Below, one piece after another: positions 24,806-33,803 of a stretch of 64,000 bases of DNA. The notes beneath the pieces are model-generated. The model was given only the letters and a program-made list of their open reading frames with translations, ran no database searches and was not told the DNA's origin. Source of the DNA: JAGVSR01 sp963778225 (GTDB taxonomy: Bacteria; Pseudomonadota; Alphaproteobacteria; Rhizobiales; Hyphomicrobiaceae); the NCBI GenBank assembly GCA_963778225.1, contig CAVZTR010000001.1, positions 178,943 to 242,942 on the forward strand, in the 5' to 3' direction. The translations under genes were made by a program, and so were the position numbers. Numbering within the stretch: position 1 is the stretch's first letter; each line of letters begins with the position of its first letter.

Positions 24806-26128
24806 ATGGGTTTCGCGTTGAAGGGCGGGTTTGCCGCCGTGACAGCTGTGGCCGGGTTTCTGGCGTTTGCAGCTGAAGCAGCCGCGCAGAGCTACCGGTT
24901 GTGCGCATTGCGCGATGGCGCGCGGGGGCCATGCACCTGCGAATTAAAGGGCGGCGTGCCCGGCGAATACGTGACAGCGGCGCGCAGCCGTTGCCGTCCC
25001 GCCCCAACGGCCCAGAAGCCGGATGCGGCCGCGACACCTGCCACACCACAAGCTGCGGCCGGTGCTCCGGCTGCCGTTCCGACTGCTGACGTTCCTCCTG
25101 CTGCTCCTCTGGCACAATCGGCTCCAGCGCCGGTTGCAACCTCGACAGCACCCGCCGCGATCGAAACTGGCGGGTTGCCGGCTTCACGAAAGGTGATGGA
25201 CGTGCGGGCGCGCGGCAAGCTGCTGTGCGGCATCAATACGGACCTGCTCGGCTTTTCCAAGCAAACGGATGCAGGCAGCTGGATCGGCCTCGATGTCGAT
25301 TTCTGCCGCGCCGTAGCGGCGGCCGTGTTCGGGGATGCCAACAAGGTCGAATTCGTGCCCGTCGATACGGCCGCGCGGTTTGATACTCTGAAGGCCGGGA
25401 AGATTGATCTTCTCGCACGTAACACCACATGGACGATGGATCGCGATGTGGCGGGGCTGGAGTTCGCCGGCATCCTCTACATCGACGGTCAAGGCTTCAT
25501 GACGAGCGATGAGCGCGGCCTCGTCTCCGCGCAACAATTGGCGGGCCTTAAGGTGTGCGTGGAGAGCGGCACCACGTCGGAGGCGAACGCAGGGTACTAT
25601 TTCAAGACGCACGCGATGGATGTGGAATTGGCGTCATTTCCCAATCGGGCGGCGATGCTCGCGGCCTATGGCAAAGGCGAGTGCGATGCGGTCTCGGGAG
25701 ATCGCACATCCTTGTTCTCGGATCGCGCCGGGCTTCCCGAGCCGGAGAAGCATGCCGTTCTGCCGGAGGTGATTTCAAAGGAGCCGCTGGGGCCTGTCGT
25801 GCTCCAGGATGACCGGGAATGGATCGAGGTCGTGCGCTGGACGCTTGCGGGTCTTGTCAACGCGGAGGAAGCCGGGCTCACGAAGCAGACCGCTTCCGGC
25901 GGTGGGGCGCTCGAAGGAGACGCGGCGCGGCTGGTGGAGGGCGCGGGCCGCAACGGCGAAGCGCTGGGACTTTCGAAAGCGTGGCTGCGCGATGTCGTGG
26001 GTGCGGTCGGCAACTACGGCGAGATGTTCGATGTCGATCTCGGCAAGGGCAGTCCGCTCGGCATGGAGCGTGGCATCAACGCGCTGTGGAAGCGCGGGGG
26101 CGTGCTCTATGCGCCGCCAATGTGGTGA
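24806..26128 (+). CDS. Amino-acid ABC transporter substrate-binding protein (AapJ-like) with Pro/Ala linker
   Basis: This 440-residue exported protein has a signal peptide (GGFAAVTAVAGFLAFAAEAAA), a short cysteine-containing segment (YRLCALRDGARGPCTCELKG), a Pro/Ala-rich linker (about residues 75-125) and then a full SBP_bac_3 domain resembling general L-amino-acid-binding protein AapJ: RGKLLCGINTDLLGFS, WIGLDVDFCRAVAAAVFGD, RNTTWTMDRD. No permease or ATPase gene adjoins, so it is an orphan binding protein. The start at 24806 is chosen to place the signal peptide; the frame is open upstream to 24614. Confidence 0.85.
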   Translation: MGFALKGGFAAVTAVAGFLAFAAEAAAQSYRLCALRDGARGPCTCELKGGVPGEYVTAARSRCRPAPTAQKPDAAATPATPQAAAGAPAAVPTADVPPAAPLAQSAPAPVATSTAPAAIETGGLPASRKVMDVRARGKLLCGINTDLLGFSKQTDAGSWIGLDVDFCRAVAAAVFGDANKVEFVPVDTAARFDTLKAGKIDLLARNTTWTMDRDVAGLEFAGILYIDGQGFMTSDERGLVSAQQLAGLKVCVESGTTSEANAGYYFKTHAMDVELASFPNRAAMLAAYGKGECDAVSGDRTSLFSDRAGLPEPEKHAVLPEVISKEPLGPVVLQDDREWIEVVRWTLAGLVNAEEAGLTKQTASGGGALEGDAARLVEGAGRNGEALGLSKAWLRDVVGAVGNYGEMFDVDLGKGSPLGMERGINALWKRGGVLYAPPMW

Positions 26129-26142
26129 GGCGGCGGTCCATT

Positions 26143-27360
26143 ATGCAGTTTCTGCTTCGCCGTCTCATGTTCATTTCCGTCGTGGCCTTGACCGGCCATA
26201 CGACGCCGGCGTTGTCGCGCGAGCGCGTGCCGCCGCCGGAGCCCAGCCGGACTGTCTGGGTCAGCAACGAAGCGGTCGCGGAAATGGCGCGGACGCTGGA
26301 ACTCTACCGCGGTTTGGCGCGGCAGCCTCAGCCTGCTGAACTGCCGAACAAGACCACGATGCGGTACGGCGATACCGGACAGCCGGTTGCCGATCTTCGC
26401 GCGCGGCTGACGTTGCTCGGCGACCTGCGTGGGCGCGGCGATCCCTATGCCTTCGATGAGACCGTCGAGGCGGCGGTGAAGCGGTTTCAGCTGCGCAACG
26501 GCGTGGAGCCGACGGGTATCGTTTATGGCATCACGCAGCGGCTGCTCAATGTCCCGCTCGACGTGCGCGTGCGGCAGCTGGAACTCAATTTGCAGCGCAT
26601 GCAGGAACTGCTTCCGCGCATATCAACTCAGCAGCGCTTCATTCTCATGAATGCGGCGAGCTTCGAATTGCAGGGTGTGCAAGGGGGCGCGGTGGCCGTC
26701 ACGAGCCGCACCATTGCTGGCAAGCGCGCGACGCCGACGCCGGTGGTATCGGCACAGGTGCAGGCGCTGAACACGCTGCCCTACTGGCACGTGCCGGGAA
26801 CGATCGCAAAGGCGGCGCTGATCCCGATGATCCGCAAGGATCCAGGCTACCTTTACAAGGAGCGCATCCGCGTCTTCTCGAGTTTCGGTGGTGACGAAGT
26901 CGATCCCGGCAGCGTCAACTGGTGGGGCCCTGAAGCGGAGCGATATGTGTTCCGGCAGGATCCGGGTCCGCAGAATGCGCTGGGCGTCTTGCGCTTTGAC
27001 ATGCCCAATAAGCACATCGTCTACATGCACGACACGCCGATGAAGAACCTGTTCGACTACTTCGAGCGGGCAGTAAGTGCTGGCTGCGTGCGGCTGCAGA
27101 ACTTCTATGGCGTGGCGGATTGGGTCATGGCAGGACAGGACGGGCTATCGGGTGCGGCGCTGAAAGACCGCGTTGCAGCCGGACAGCAATCGACCGTTAA
27201 ATTGAAGCAGCCGGTGCCGGTGCACTTCGTCTATCTGACCGCTTGGATCGATAACGGGGTCGTGCACTTCCGCAACGATCTTTACAATCGCGATGCCAGC
27301 GCCTTTGTCAGCGGCGAAGACGTGTCCGCGCGTCCAATGGGCGTGTCGGTCGCGCCTTGA
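26143..27360 (+). CDS. L,D-transpeptidase (YkuD) with peptidoglycan-binding domain
   Basis: This 405-residue periplasmic enzyme has a signal-like N-terminus (MQFLLRRLMFISVVALTGHT), a PG_binding_1 domain (RYGDTGQPVADLRARLTLLG to RFQLRNGVEPTG), and a YkuD domain with the catalytic motif starting HDTPMKNLFDYF and ending SAGCVRLQN; Cys is the nucleophile. The size and extra insert resemble YcbB-type L,D-transpeptidases, which form 3-3 cross-links, common in Hyphomicrobiales with polar growth. The start at 26143 is set by the signal peptide. The gap from the preceding gene is 14 bases. Confidence 0.93.
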   Translation: MQFLLRRLMFISVVALTGHTTPALSRERVPPPEPSRTVWVSNEAVAEMARTLELYRGLARQPQPAELPNKTTMRYGDTGQPVADLRARLTLLGDLRGRGDPYAFDETVEAAVKRFQLRNGVEPTGIVYGITQRLLNVPLDVRVRQLELNLQRMQELLPRISTQQRFILMNAASFELQGVQGGAVAVTSRTIAGKRATPTPVVSAQVQALNTLPYWHVPGTIAKAALIPMIRKDPGYLYKERIRVFSSFGGDEVDPGSVNWWGPEAERYVFRQDPGPQNALGVLRFDMPNKHIVYMHDTPMKNLFDYFERAVSAGCVRLQNFYGVADWVMAGQDGLSGAALKDRVAAGQQSTVKLKQPVPVHFVYLTAWIDNGVVHFRNDLYNRDASAFVSGEDVSARPMGVSVAP

Positions 27361-27366
27361 CGTCGC

Positions 27367-28035
27367 CTACAGGTTTCCCGGTTCCCAGCCTTCCTCTCCG
27401 ATGAGCGGCACGAAGCGCACGCTCGTCAGCGTGGTGCGTTCGAAGTTGTCAGACGCGGTGCGTAGCACGCGGATGAGATCCTGAGACGTGGGGTCATAGC
27501 CGACGGGCACGACCATCGTGCCGCCGATCTTCAACTGATCCAGCAGCGGACGGGGGACTTCCGGTGCGCCAGCGGAGACGAGGATGGCATCGAAGGGCGC
27601 TTCCTCGGGCCAGCCCTGGGTGCCATCGGCGCAGCGGACCGTGACATTGCGGGCGCCTGCTGCGGCCAGATTCATCTGCGCGCGCGATGCAAGTTCAGGC
27701 AGACGCTCGATGGTGAAGACATGGTCTGCGATGCGGGCCAGGACGGCAGCCGCGTAGCCCGAACCGCCGCCGATTTCGAGGACCTTCTCGCCGCCCGTTA
27801 ATTGCAGCGCTTCGATCATGTAGGCGACGATATAAGGCTGCGAGATCGTTTGGCCGGAGCCGATCGGGAGCGGGCGATCTTCATAGACGTGCGCGCGGTT
27901 TGCACGATCGACGAATTCCTCGCGCGGGACCTGGCGCATGGCGTCCAGAACGCGTGCGTCGCGGATGCCGCGTCGAACCAGCTGGTCGGTCACCATTGTC
28001 TGGCGCGAGTGCAGCACTGCGGATCTCTTGGACAT
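27367..28035 (-). CDS. pcm: Protein-L-isoaspartate O-methyltransferase
   Basis: This 222-residue SAM-dependent enzyme repairs isoaspartyl residues. Diagnostic sequences are PIGSGQTISQPYIVAYMIEA and the SAM motif VLEIGGGSGYAAAVLA, with ILVSAGAPEVPRPLLDQLK near the end. The start at 28035 gives the usual N-terminus MSKRSAVLHSRQTMV. It converges with the transpeptidase gene, 6 bases apart. Confidence 0.93.
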   Translation of the reverse strand: MSKRSAVLHSRQTMVTDQLVRRGIRDARVLDAMRQVPREEFVDRANRAHVYEDRPLPIGSGQTISQPYIVAYMIEALQLTGGEKVLEIGGGSGYAAAVLARIADHVFTIERLPELASRAQMNLAAAGARNVTVRCADGTQGWPEEAPFDAILVSAGAPEVPRPLLDQLKIGGTMVVPVGYDPTSQDLIRVLRTASDNFERTTLTSVRFVPLIGEEGWEPGNL

Positions 28036-28213
28036 GGCGGCCTGGCCTCGGGAGCCGTGAAGTCCCACCATAGCGCATCGAAGACCACGGGCGTGCCTTG
28101 CGTTCGATCAATTTGGCCGGTGCGAACAGCCGTTGCGTGCCCGGTCGGCATTGCGTGATCGCTGGAAGGTCCGTATCGCGCACATCGTTGAGCGTGACGG
28201 TGGGGCTGGAGTT

Positions 28214-29233
28214 TCAGTTCATCAGGAGTGCGACGGATACCGCCGGCGCACAGGCCGTCGCCCACGGTGCGATGTCCGGTGCCGCATTCGCGAGGTCCGC
28301 GAAGGCAATGACGCGGCGGCCGAGCCGTGACGCGATGACGGACACGTCGGCGGCCCCGATACCGGCGGCGATGACCGGAGCTGTCTCGGGGAGCGGCATG
28401 CGCGAGAGCACTTGCAGGGCGCCGTCGTGGATCGATCTGAGCTGTTCTTCGCGCACATAGGACGCGACCGTATGCCAATCGGCAGCCGTACCTTCGGCGG
28501 CGTCGCGGCCGAGCATGCGGGCGAGACGGACGGTACTGCTGGCGATTGTTTTGTCGTTACCGTCCGCGGTCGCGTGCTGATCGAACTCGGTGAGATCGGT
28601 TCCGAGGATGCGGCGAATGTCGGCCATGGTTGCGAGGTGCTCGCGTGCGAAGGTCACCCATTCACCCTTGAATGGCGCGCGCGTGACGACACCCATGACG
28701 GCGGTGCGCGTGAAGCCCGTATAGACGAGTTCGCCTGTCGTCTGGCGGATGGCGTCGGTGAGGCCAGTCACTGCGGCGGCCCCATCGCGAACCGGAACGA
28801 TGTCGGCGGTGGTCGATCCGAAGTCGATGAGAAGTGCGTCCGGGTGCGTGCGGGCGGCGAGTGCGGCCGTGGCGAGGAAGTTGGTGGAGCCGACGTCGCG
28901 GGGATGCGCGCGTGCGTCGTCCGACGAGCCGAACCCGCGCGGTCCCATCCAGAACTGCGCTTTGGGTCCAAACTCGTTTGCCATGCGCGCCACAATGGTT
29001 TGGACGCCGGTGATGCGATCGGGAAATACATCTGAGAGTTCGCCGGTCATGGTGATGGCGAATTCGTCGGCGCGGGACAGCAGAGGTGCCGCCTTGCGCA
29101 AGGCAGTCTCGAGTTTCTCCAGGCCCAACCAAAGGCGGCAGCGAAATTGCTGCACTGCAATGGTGCGTCCATTCTCGACCACGGCAACTTTAAGATGCGC
29201 TCCGCCCACATCGAGGCCCGCACGGACGGTCAT
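28214..29233 (-). CDS. H4MPT-linked C1 transfer pathway protein, hydantoinase/oxoprolinase-like
   Basis: This 339-residue actin/ASKHA-fold protein begins MTVRAGLDVGGAHLKVAVVE and has a second phosphate-binding motif LLIDFGSTTADIVPV; GELVYTGFTRTAVMG is also characteristic. It belongs to the family of uncharacterised proteins found only with tetrahydromethanopterin genes in methylotrophs and methanogens, and is presumed to act in H4MPT biosynthesis. The start at 29233 is set by homology; the frame remains open upstream. It is divergent from the HisA-like gene. Confidence 0.85.
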   Translation of the reverse strand: MTVRAGLDVGGAHLKVAVVENGRTIAVQQFRCRLWLGLEKLETALRKAAPLLSRADEFAITMTGELSDVFPDRITGVQTIVARMANEFGPKAQFWMGPRGFGSSDDARAHPRDVGSTNFLATAALAARTHPDALLIDFGSTTADIVPVRDGAAAVTGLTDAIRQTTGELVYTGFTRTAVMGVVTRAPFKGEWVTFAREHLATMADIRRILGTDLTEFDQHATADGNDKTIASSTVRLARMLGRDAAEGTAADWHTVASYVREEQLRSIHDGALQVLSRMPLPETAPVIAAGIGAADVSVIASRLGRRVIAFADLANAAPDIAPWATACAPAVSVALLMN

Positions 29234-29299
29234 ATGTGATCTGGTCCCTTGCAATAAATTCTGCTCTGGGTCACGTATCTGCCCCGGGAGGAAATGAGA

Positions 29300-29998
29300 A
29301 TGCTGATTATCCCGGTCATCGATATACGGGGTGGTGTCGCTGTGCGCGCGGTCGCCGGCGAAAGAGCCCACTACCGGCCGATCAAGTCACCGCTCGCGGA
29401 CAGCCCGGACCCGGTTGCTGTCGCACGCGGATACCAATCTGTCTTCCCGTTTCCAACACTGTACTTAGCAGACCTCGACGGCATCGAGGGCCGAGGTACG
29501 AACCGCCACATCCATAGCCGCGTCGCGGATGCATGGGAGGGTGGTGACGTGTGGCTCGACGATGGCAGCATCGAAGCAGAACCCTCGCATCAACGGGTGC
29601 GGCCGGTCATCGGATCGGAGACGCTGCTTGCGGCAGGCGCGTGCCAGTCTGTGCTGGGCGGCAAACCGCTCAACCGCACGGGCATTCTCTCGCTCGACTT
29701 TCACGGGCTGACATTCATGGGGCCGCCGGAATTGCTTGCGTACCCCTCGGTGTGGCCGGGGGCGATCATCGTTATGACGCTGGCGAGCGTCGGGCGCGGC
29801 GAGGGGCCTGATCTGAAGCGCGTGGCGGCGATCGCGGAAATGGCGGGACCCAAGCGCCGCGTGTTTGCGGCCGGCGGTGTTCGCAATATCGACGACGTGC
29901 GGGCGCTGAAAGATTCGGGCGCATCGGGCGTTCTCATCGCGAGCGCGTTGCATGCGGGCAAAATAAAAACCGGCGATCTGGAACAGATCGCCGGCTGA
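29300..29998 (+). CDS. HisA/HisF-related TIM-barrel protein of the H4MPT cluster
   Basis: This protein of about 232 residues has a HisA-like (beta-alpha)8 barrel: LIIPVIDIRGGVAVRAVAG at the start, LYLADLDGIEG, and the phosphate-binding FAAGGVRNIDDVRALKDSGA near the end. Archaeal and methylotroph hisAF-related proteins co-occur with H4MPT genes and are thought to serve cofactor biosynthesis rather than histidine synthesis. ATG 29300 has an eight-base spacing from GGGAGG; ATG 29294 is also possible but too close. Its last codons form one arm of a bidirectional terminator. Confidence 0.82.
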   Translation: MLIIPVIDIRGGVAVRAVAGERAHYRPIKSPLADSPDPVAVARGYQSVFPFPTLYLADLDGIEGRGTNRHIHSRVADAWEGGDVWLDDGSIEAEPSHQRVRPVIGSETLLAAGACQSVLGGKPLNRTGILSLDFHGLTFMGPPELLAYPSVWPGAIIVMTLASVGRGEGPDLKRVAAIAEMAGPKRRVFAAGGVRNIDDVRALKDSGASGVLIASALHAGKIKTGDLEQIAG

Positions 29999-30007
29999 AG
30001 TTTTTTC
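29960..30007. terminator. Bidirectional Rho-independent terminator between hisAF-related gene and fae
   Basis: A ten-base perfect stem (29970-29979 and 29985-29994) lies in the last codons of the plus-strand gene. Plus-strand reading continues into a run of six T at about 30001-30006; minus-strand reading continues into TTTTTATTTT (29969-29960). It can therefore stop both convergent transcripts. Confidence 0.88.
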
Positions 30008-30154
30008 AGTCCACACATTGCGAGTGGTTTGGGGAGCCCACTCGACGTGTCAGCCGTTCCAACGGCCAGAGAGTATTCTTCCCAATCGCTGCAGCAGACC
30101 CGCTTTCATCGGCGGAGCATTATTGGTCTTTTCCTGCTGTGGACGGTTTCCGCT

Positions 30155-30667
30155 TCAAGACTTGGCAGCGAACGGATGGGCTGCCGAGTTGCGCTGAGCG
30201 GTGGCTTCGGCTGCGGTCGGCTTGCCGGCAACGGCGCGGGCGATCGCTTCCTTGGTAGCGCGGTAGTTGAAGTCCTGGATCTTGGCGTCGTCCGAAGCTT
30301 CCCAGTGGATGAACACGCCGACGAGGACATAAACGTCGTCAGCTTCGTTCGCGGGGATGATGCCTTCGGCAACCGAGTCCTGAACGGCCTTAGCAACGCC
30401 GTACTGAGCGGGGCCAAACATCTGAACGGCCTGACGGGCGTCCTTGATGGTGACCTTGTTGAACAGGATCGTGTTGGGCTTGCAGGCCAGGTTCGGCGCG
30501 ATCACGGCGAGAAGCGTCGTGAAGCCGTCCTTGTTGTTGGCGAGGGCGTTGACGAACGCGGTCTCGGCAGCAGAGCCGCGCGGTCCAATGACGAGGTCGA
30601 TGTGTGCGACTTCGTTGCCGTCGCCGACGAGCAACTCGCCGACCAGTACGCGATTAATCTTGGCCAT
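30155..30667 (-). CDS. fae: Formaldehyde-activating enzyme
   Basis: This 170-residue enzyme condenses formaldehyde with tetrahydromethanopterin to methylene-H4MPT, the entry of the H4MPT oxidation route. Typical Fae sequence is seen: VGDGNEVAHIDLVIGPRGSA, ALANNKDGFTTLLAVIAPNL, KPNTILFNKVTIKDARQAVQ and the catalytic-histidine region NEVAHIDL. GGGAGG stands about ten bases before the ATG at 30667. It has its own 300-base upstream region and a terminator downstream, compatible with high, separate expression. Confidence 0.97.
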   Translation of the reverse strand: MAKINRVLVGELLVGDGNEVAHIDLVIGPRGSAAETAFVNALANNKDGFTTLLAVIAPNLACKPNTILFNKVTIKDARQAVQMFGPAQYGVAKAVQDSVAEGIIPANEADDVYVLVGVFIHWEASDDAKIQDFNYRATKEAIARAVAGKPTAAEATAQRNSAAHPFAAKS

Positions 30668-30971
30668 AAGTGGGGTTCCTCCCAGTTTCGAACATACAAA
30701 TGTGAGCCGGCACGTCCCGGGTACCCCGGGTGGCCGGTCACGATCGTCCCAAGCTATCGGTAGAGACAGGGAACGGTGAAAAAAGCGACACCGGACCGGA
30801 TCACCAGATAGCGGCGCGCCTAGAGCACCGGGCCCTATTAGCCACAGAGCCCCCTGTTCGACAAGAGGCGATCCGTCTTTAGTCCAACCTGCCGCATTTA
30901 GTATAGATATCACAATGCGTTGTTACAACTTCGCGCATTTTTTTAGCGAACGGATTGCGGGCTTTTTGCGG
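30668..30971 (-). other. Upstream region of fae
   Basis: About 300 bases between the CitG-like gene and fae with no convincing gene. It should contain the fae promoter (minus strand). It includes an A/T-rich part around 30895-30975 near the end of the CitG-like gene; no specific operator was recognised. Confidence 0.45.
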
Positions 30972-31877
30972 TTAATTGGGGTTGTTTGGCTCCGTTGCGA
31001 TGCAATCGCCAATGGTATCGACGAGCATCGCGGCGAATGCGCTGGCGCACATAAGATCGGCAAGCGAGCCGGGATTTGCACCCCAAGACTTCAATTCCGC
31101 ATCAAGTTCCAGAAGGCGTAAGCGGTTTTCTGGTTTTGCAATTCCGGATGCGGATTGGAGATCGAGTGTTGCGAATGTTTCCGCGGCGCGGGCCATGACG
31201 CGGTGGGCCAGTTCGGGCCCGTGCTTGCGGATGATGTGGGTATCGGGGCGTTCGGAAAGGCGGCGCAGGAAGAGCATGGCAAGCGCGTCTTCGGGCGCGG
31301 CGCCCGATGCGATGTCTTCGGTCAAGGTGCGGGCGTTGGCGAGGATCGTTGCGAAGCCCGTGGCGTATTCTTGCGCGATCATGTCTCGCGGGGCAGCGGC
31401 GCGCATGGCGTCAAGGAGCGTCCAATCTGCAGGGGGATCTGCTCGAACATCGCCGGCTTTATCTGACCCGAGGCCGGCGGGATTGGCCATGGCGATCGCT
31501 TTATAGACCGCGCAGGCGTCGGTGTGATCGAGAGCGGCGAGAACGGCGTGCAGGCTGTCGGCAAAGGATGCGTTTTTGGTGCAGTGTTCGGCTGCTGCGG
31601 CGAGTGGGGCGCAGAGCAAAACAATACCGAGATTGGTGTTCGTTGCGACTGCGGCGAAGGTGGCTTCGACGGCGTTGAGGATGCGATCTCCGACTGACAG
31701 AGCGGGATCGGCAATGAAAGGGGCGGATGCGTTCGCACTGTGGTCGAAGTCGGCGACCGTCATGCGGTGGCCATCGGCGAAGATGTGGACGTTGCCGGGC
31801 TTGAGTGTGCGCACTTCCAGGCGGCAGGCGGCGATATAGGCCTCCGCGATGACGTTACGCGGTAGCGCGGCGGTCAT
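30972..31877 (-). CDS. CitG-like triphosphoribosyl-dephospho-CoA synthase family protein (H4MPT cluster)
   Basis: This 301-residue helical protein has CitG-family motifs: ACRLEVRTLKPGNVHIFADG near the N-terminus, SVGDRILNAVEATFAAVATN, NTNLGIVLLCAPLAAAAE and RHGPELAHR-type IIRKHGPELAHRV. True CitG makes the citrate lyase prosthetic group precursor from ATP and dephospho-CoA; no citrate lyase genes are here, and homologues in methylotroph H4MPT clusters are believed to act in cofactor biosynthesis. Start ATG overlaps the end of the ATP-grasp gene by four bases. Confidence 0.85.
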   Translation of the reverse strand: MTAALPRNVIAEAYIAACRLEVRTLKPGNVHIFADGHRMTVADFDHSANASAPFIADPALSVGDRILNAVEATFAAVATNTNLGIVLLCAPLAAAAEHCTKNASFADSLHAVLAALDHTDACAVYKAIAMANPAGLGSDKAGDVRADPPADWTLLDAMRAAAPRDMIAQEYATGFATILANARTLTEDIASGAAPEDALAMLFLRRLSERPDTHIIRKHGPELAHRVMARAAETFATLDLQSASGIAKPENRLRLLELDAELKSWGANPGSLADLMCASAFAAMLVDTIGDCIATEPNNPN

Positions 31878-32821
31878 GCGTCGGCTTTTTGTGTCAGGGC
31901 TGCAAGGAAGTCGTCGGCCAGTGTCCAGGCGATGTTGACGTCAGTAACGCTTTGCAGGCCCTTCCATGCTGGGTTGGAATTGATCTCCAGAACCATGAGC
32001 TTGCCGGCGTCGTCGCGGATGAGATCGACGCCGGCGTAGTCGGCACCGATCACGCGGGCGGCTTCGAGGGCGAGATGCGTCATCTCGGGATCGGTTTCGA
32101 TCGGGTGCGGCTTGGCGCCCTGGTGGACATTGGTGATCCAGGTCTGGCCGACCCGGGCCATCGCGGCCAGCACACGGCCGCGCGAGACGAACAGGCGCCA
32201 GTCTTCGAATTGCGTATCGGTATCGCCGCGCAGATAGCGCTGCACGTAATAGACGTCGCCGACTTCGGAGGGTTCGGGAAGCTGATCGGGTGTTTCGATG
32301 CGGCGGACGCCGTTGCCCTGGCTGCCGAACAGCGGCTTCACGACGATGGGCCGGCCGGACTGATCATGCGCGAATTTGCGGGCGGTCTCGATGCCTTCGG
32401 CGGCGCGTGTCAATGGGACAGGCAGGCCGGCCATTTGGAACAGGAACGTGGCCGTCGATTTATCGACGCAGCGTTCGATGACGCGGGCGTCGTTCCATAC
32501 GCGCACGCCGCTTTCGCGCAACGCATGCAGGATGCCGAGGCGGAGCGTGATCTGTTCAAGGCTGCCGGTGGAAACGGAGCGGACGAAGGCGCCATCGGGC
32601 AGGTCGCCATCGAAGCCTGGGATATGGATCCCTGAAGGCAGCCGCGTGTCGAAGGCGCAGAACTTGAGGCACGTGGTGACGACTTGCGCGCCGCGCGCCT
32701 GGAGCGCTTCGCGCAGCCGCCGCGCATGCCAATCACCGCCACCGTCCTCGACGAAGAGGACGATGCGCGGTCCCGGCGAAGCGGGGCTGCGAGCGGTGAT
32801 GGAAAACGGCGGCGTGGTCAT
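31874..32821 (-). CDS. ATP-grasp family ligase (RimK-like), H4MPT cluster
   Basis: This 315-residue protein shows the ATP-grasp fold: CVDKSTATFLFQMAGLPVPL, the ATP-binding GRPIVVKPLFGSQGNGVRRI, YYVQRYLRGDTDTQFEDWRL and the metal-binding VLEINSNPAWKGLQ. RimK-related ligases join glutamate or similar groups to acceptors, including glutamylation of archaeal cofactors; by context this one may modify the H4MPT side chain. The start at 32821 follows the mch stop by ten bases. The specific reaction is inferred. Confidence 0.85.
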   Translation of the reverse strand: MTTPPFSITARSPASPGPRIVLFVEDGGGDWHARRLREALQARGAQVVTTCLKFCAFDTRLPSGIHIPGFDGDLPDGAFVRSVSTGSLEQITLRLGILHALRESGVRVWNDARVIERCVDKSTATFLFQMAGLPVPLTRAAEGIETARKFAHDQSGRPIVVKPLFGSQGNGVRRIETPDQLPEPSEVGDVYYVQRYLRGDTDTQFEDWRLFVSRGRVLAAMARVGQTWITNVHQGAKPHPIETDPEMTHLALEAARVIGADYAGVDLIRDDAGKLMVLEINSNPAWKGLQSVTDVNIAWTLADDFLAALTQKADA

Positions 32822-32831
32822 GGCGCTCTGT

Positions 32832-33803
32832 TTACTTGAAGCTTGCCTCGACAATTTCGGGGGCGAGTTTGCCGGTCTGGAAGGATGTGCCGGTGTCGAG
32901 GTTCGAGACCGTCACCAGAGCCGGCGAGAAGAGCATGGCGTCGATTTTGTAGAAGTCGCCGCCGACTTCGGCGAAGGTTTCGGCGAACGGCTTGCCGTAG
33001 GACGACGACGTGTTCGACGGCAGCGCGTCGGCGAGTTTCTTGGCGTCGGCGTCGGTTCCCTTCACGAAGAGTTGGATGCGGCCGCCGTAGATGATGGCGT
33101 CGTTCGTGCGGCCCATAGCCTTGATAAAGTCGGGGATCGGCGGGGCGAGTGGGGCGACGCCATATCCGTCGATGATGTTCTCCAGCGGGAAATGCAGGGC
33201 GTGGGCCTTGTGGAGGGAAACTTCGAGCACGCGGGCGGCAATCTGGACGGTGCCGGCGAGGCTGCCGGTCGGCGCGTAGAGGATCGTGAGGTTGGCGGGT
33301 GCGATCCCGCATGCGGCGGCGACGTTGGCTGCAACGGACGACGGCGGAGCCTTGTCGCCTTCGATGACGAGCGCGCCCTTGTTGTGGTGATCGACGTAGC
33401 CGAGTTCCTTGTAGAGTTCCTCGACGCGCGACAATGCGCGGGCGGGACCGGAGCCGAGCGCGAAGAAGCCGCTGGCATCTTCGGTGATCGTCCAGCCGGC
33501 GTACTGGCTTGCGAGGCAGGCGATAACAGGGTTCGACGAGTGGACGACGACGCCGAGGGGCCAGTTGGCCAGACCCGAGGATGTTGTGATCTGCACGGTA
33601 CCGAAGCCGCCCATGCAAACCTCGCCGAGCAGACGACCCGCTTCGAGGCCGCCGGGCACGTTGGCTCCAAGATCGACAAGGCGCTCACCATTTTCGCCGG
33701 TGGAGACGGCGCAGCGAAGGGCGGCGGCGTTCGTGACGATCTGTTCGACAATGTGCGATGCGCGTGCGTTGACGCTCGGCGCCTGATTGAAATGCATGGT
33801 CAT
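32832..33803 (-). CDS. mch: Methenyltetrahydromethanopterin cyclohydrolase
   Basis: This 323-residue enzyme hydrolyses methenyl-H4MPT to formyl-H4MPT. Mch signatures are LVDLGANVPGGLEAGRLLGE, CMGGFGTVQI, GVVVHSSNPVIACLASQYAG and FPLENIIDGYGVAPLAPPIP. The length equals other Mch proteins. Start ATG at 33803 overlaps the upstream ATP-grasp gene stop (ATGA); a second ATG two codons later is also possible. It acts after MtdB, encoded three genes upstream. Confidence 0.97.
   Translation of the reverse strand: MTMHFNQAPSVNARASHIVEQIVTNAAALRCAVSTGENGERLVDLGANVPGGLEAGRLLGEVCMGGFGTVQITTSSGLANWPLGVVVHSSNPVIACLASQYAGWTITEDASGFFALGSGPARALSRVEELYKELGYVDHHNKGALVIEGDKAPPSSVAANVAAACGIAPANLTILYAPTGSLAGTVQIAARVLEVSLHKAHALHFPLENIIDGYGVAPLAPPIPDFIKAMGRTNDAIIYGGRIQLFVKGTDADAKKLADALPSNTSSSYGKPFAETFAEVGGDFYKIDAMLFSPALVTVSNLDTGTSFQTGKLAPEIVEASFK

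Noticed and set aside
31874..32821. Ribosomal protein S6 glutamate ligase RimK
   Set aside because: The ATP-grasp fold is similar but gene context is entirely H4MPT, so a cofactor role is preferred.
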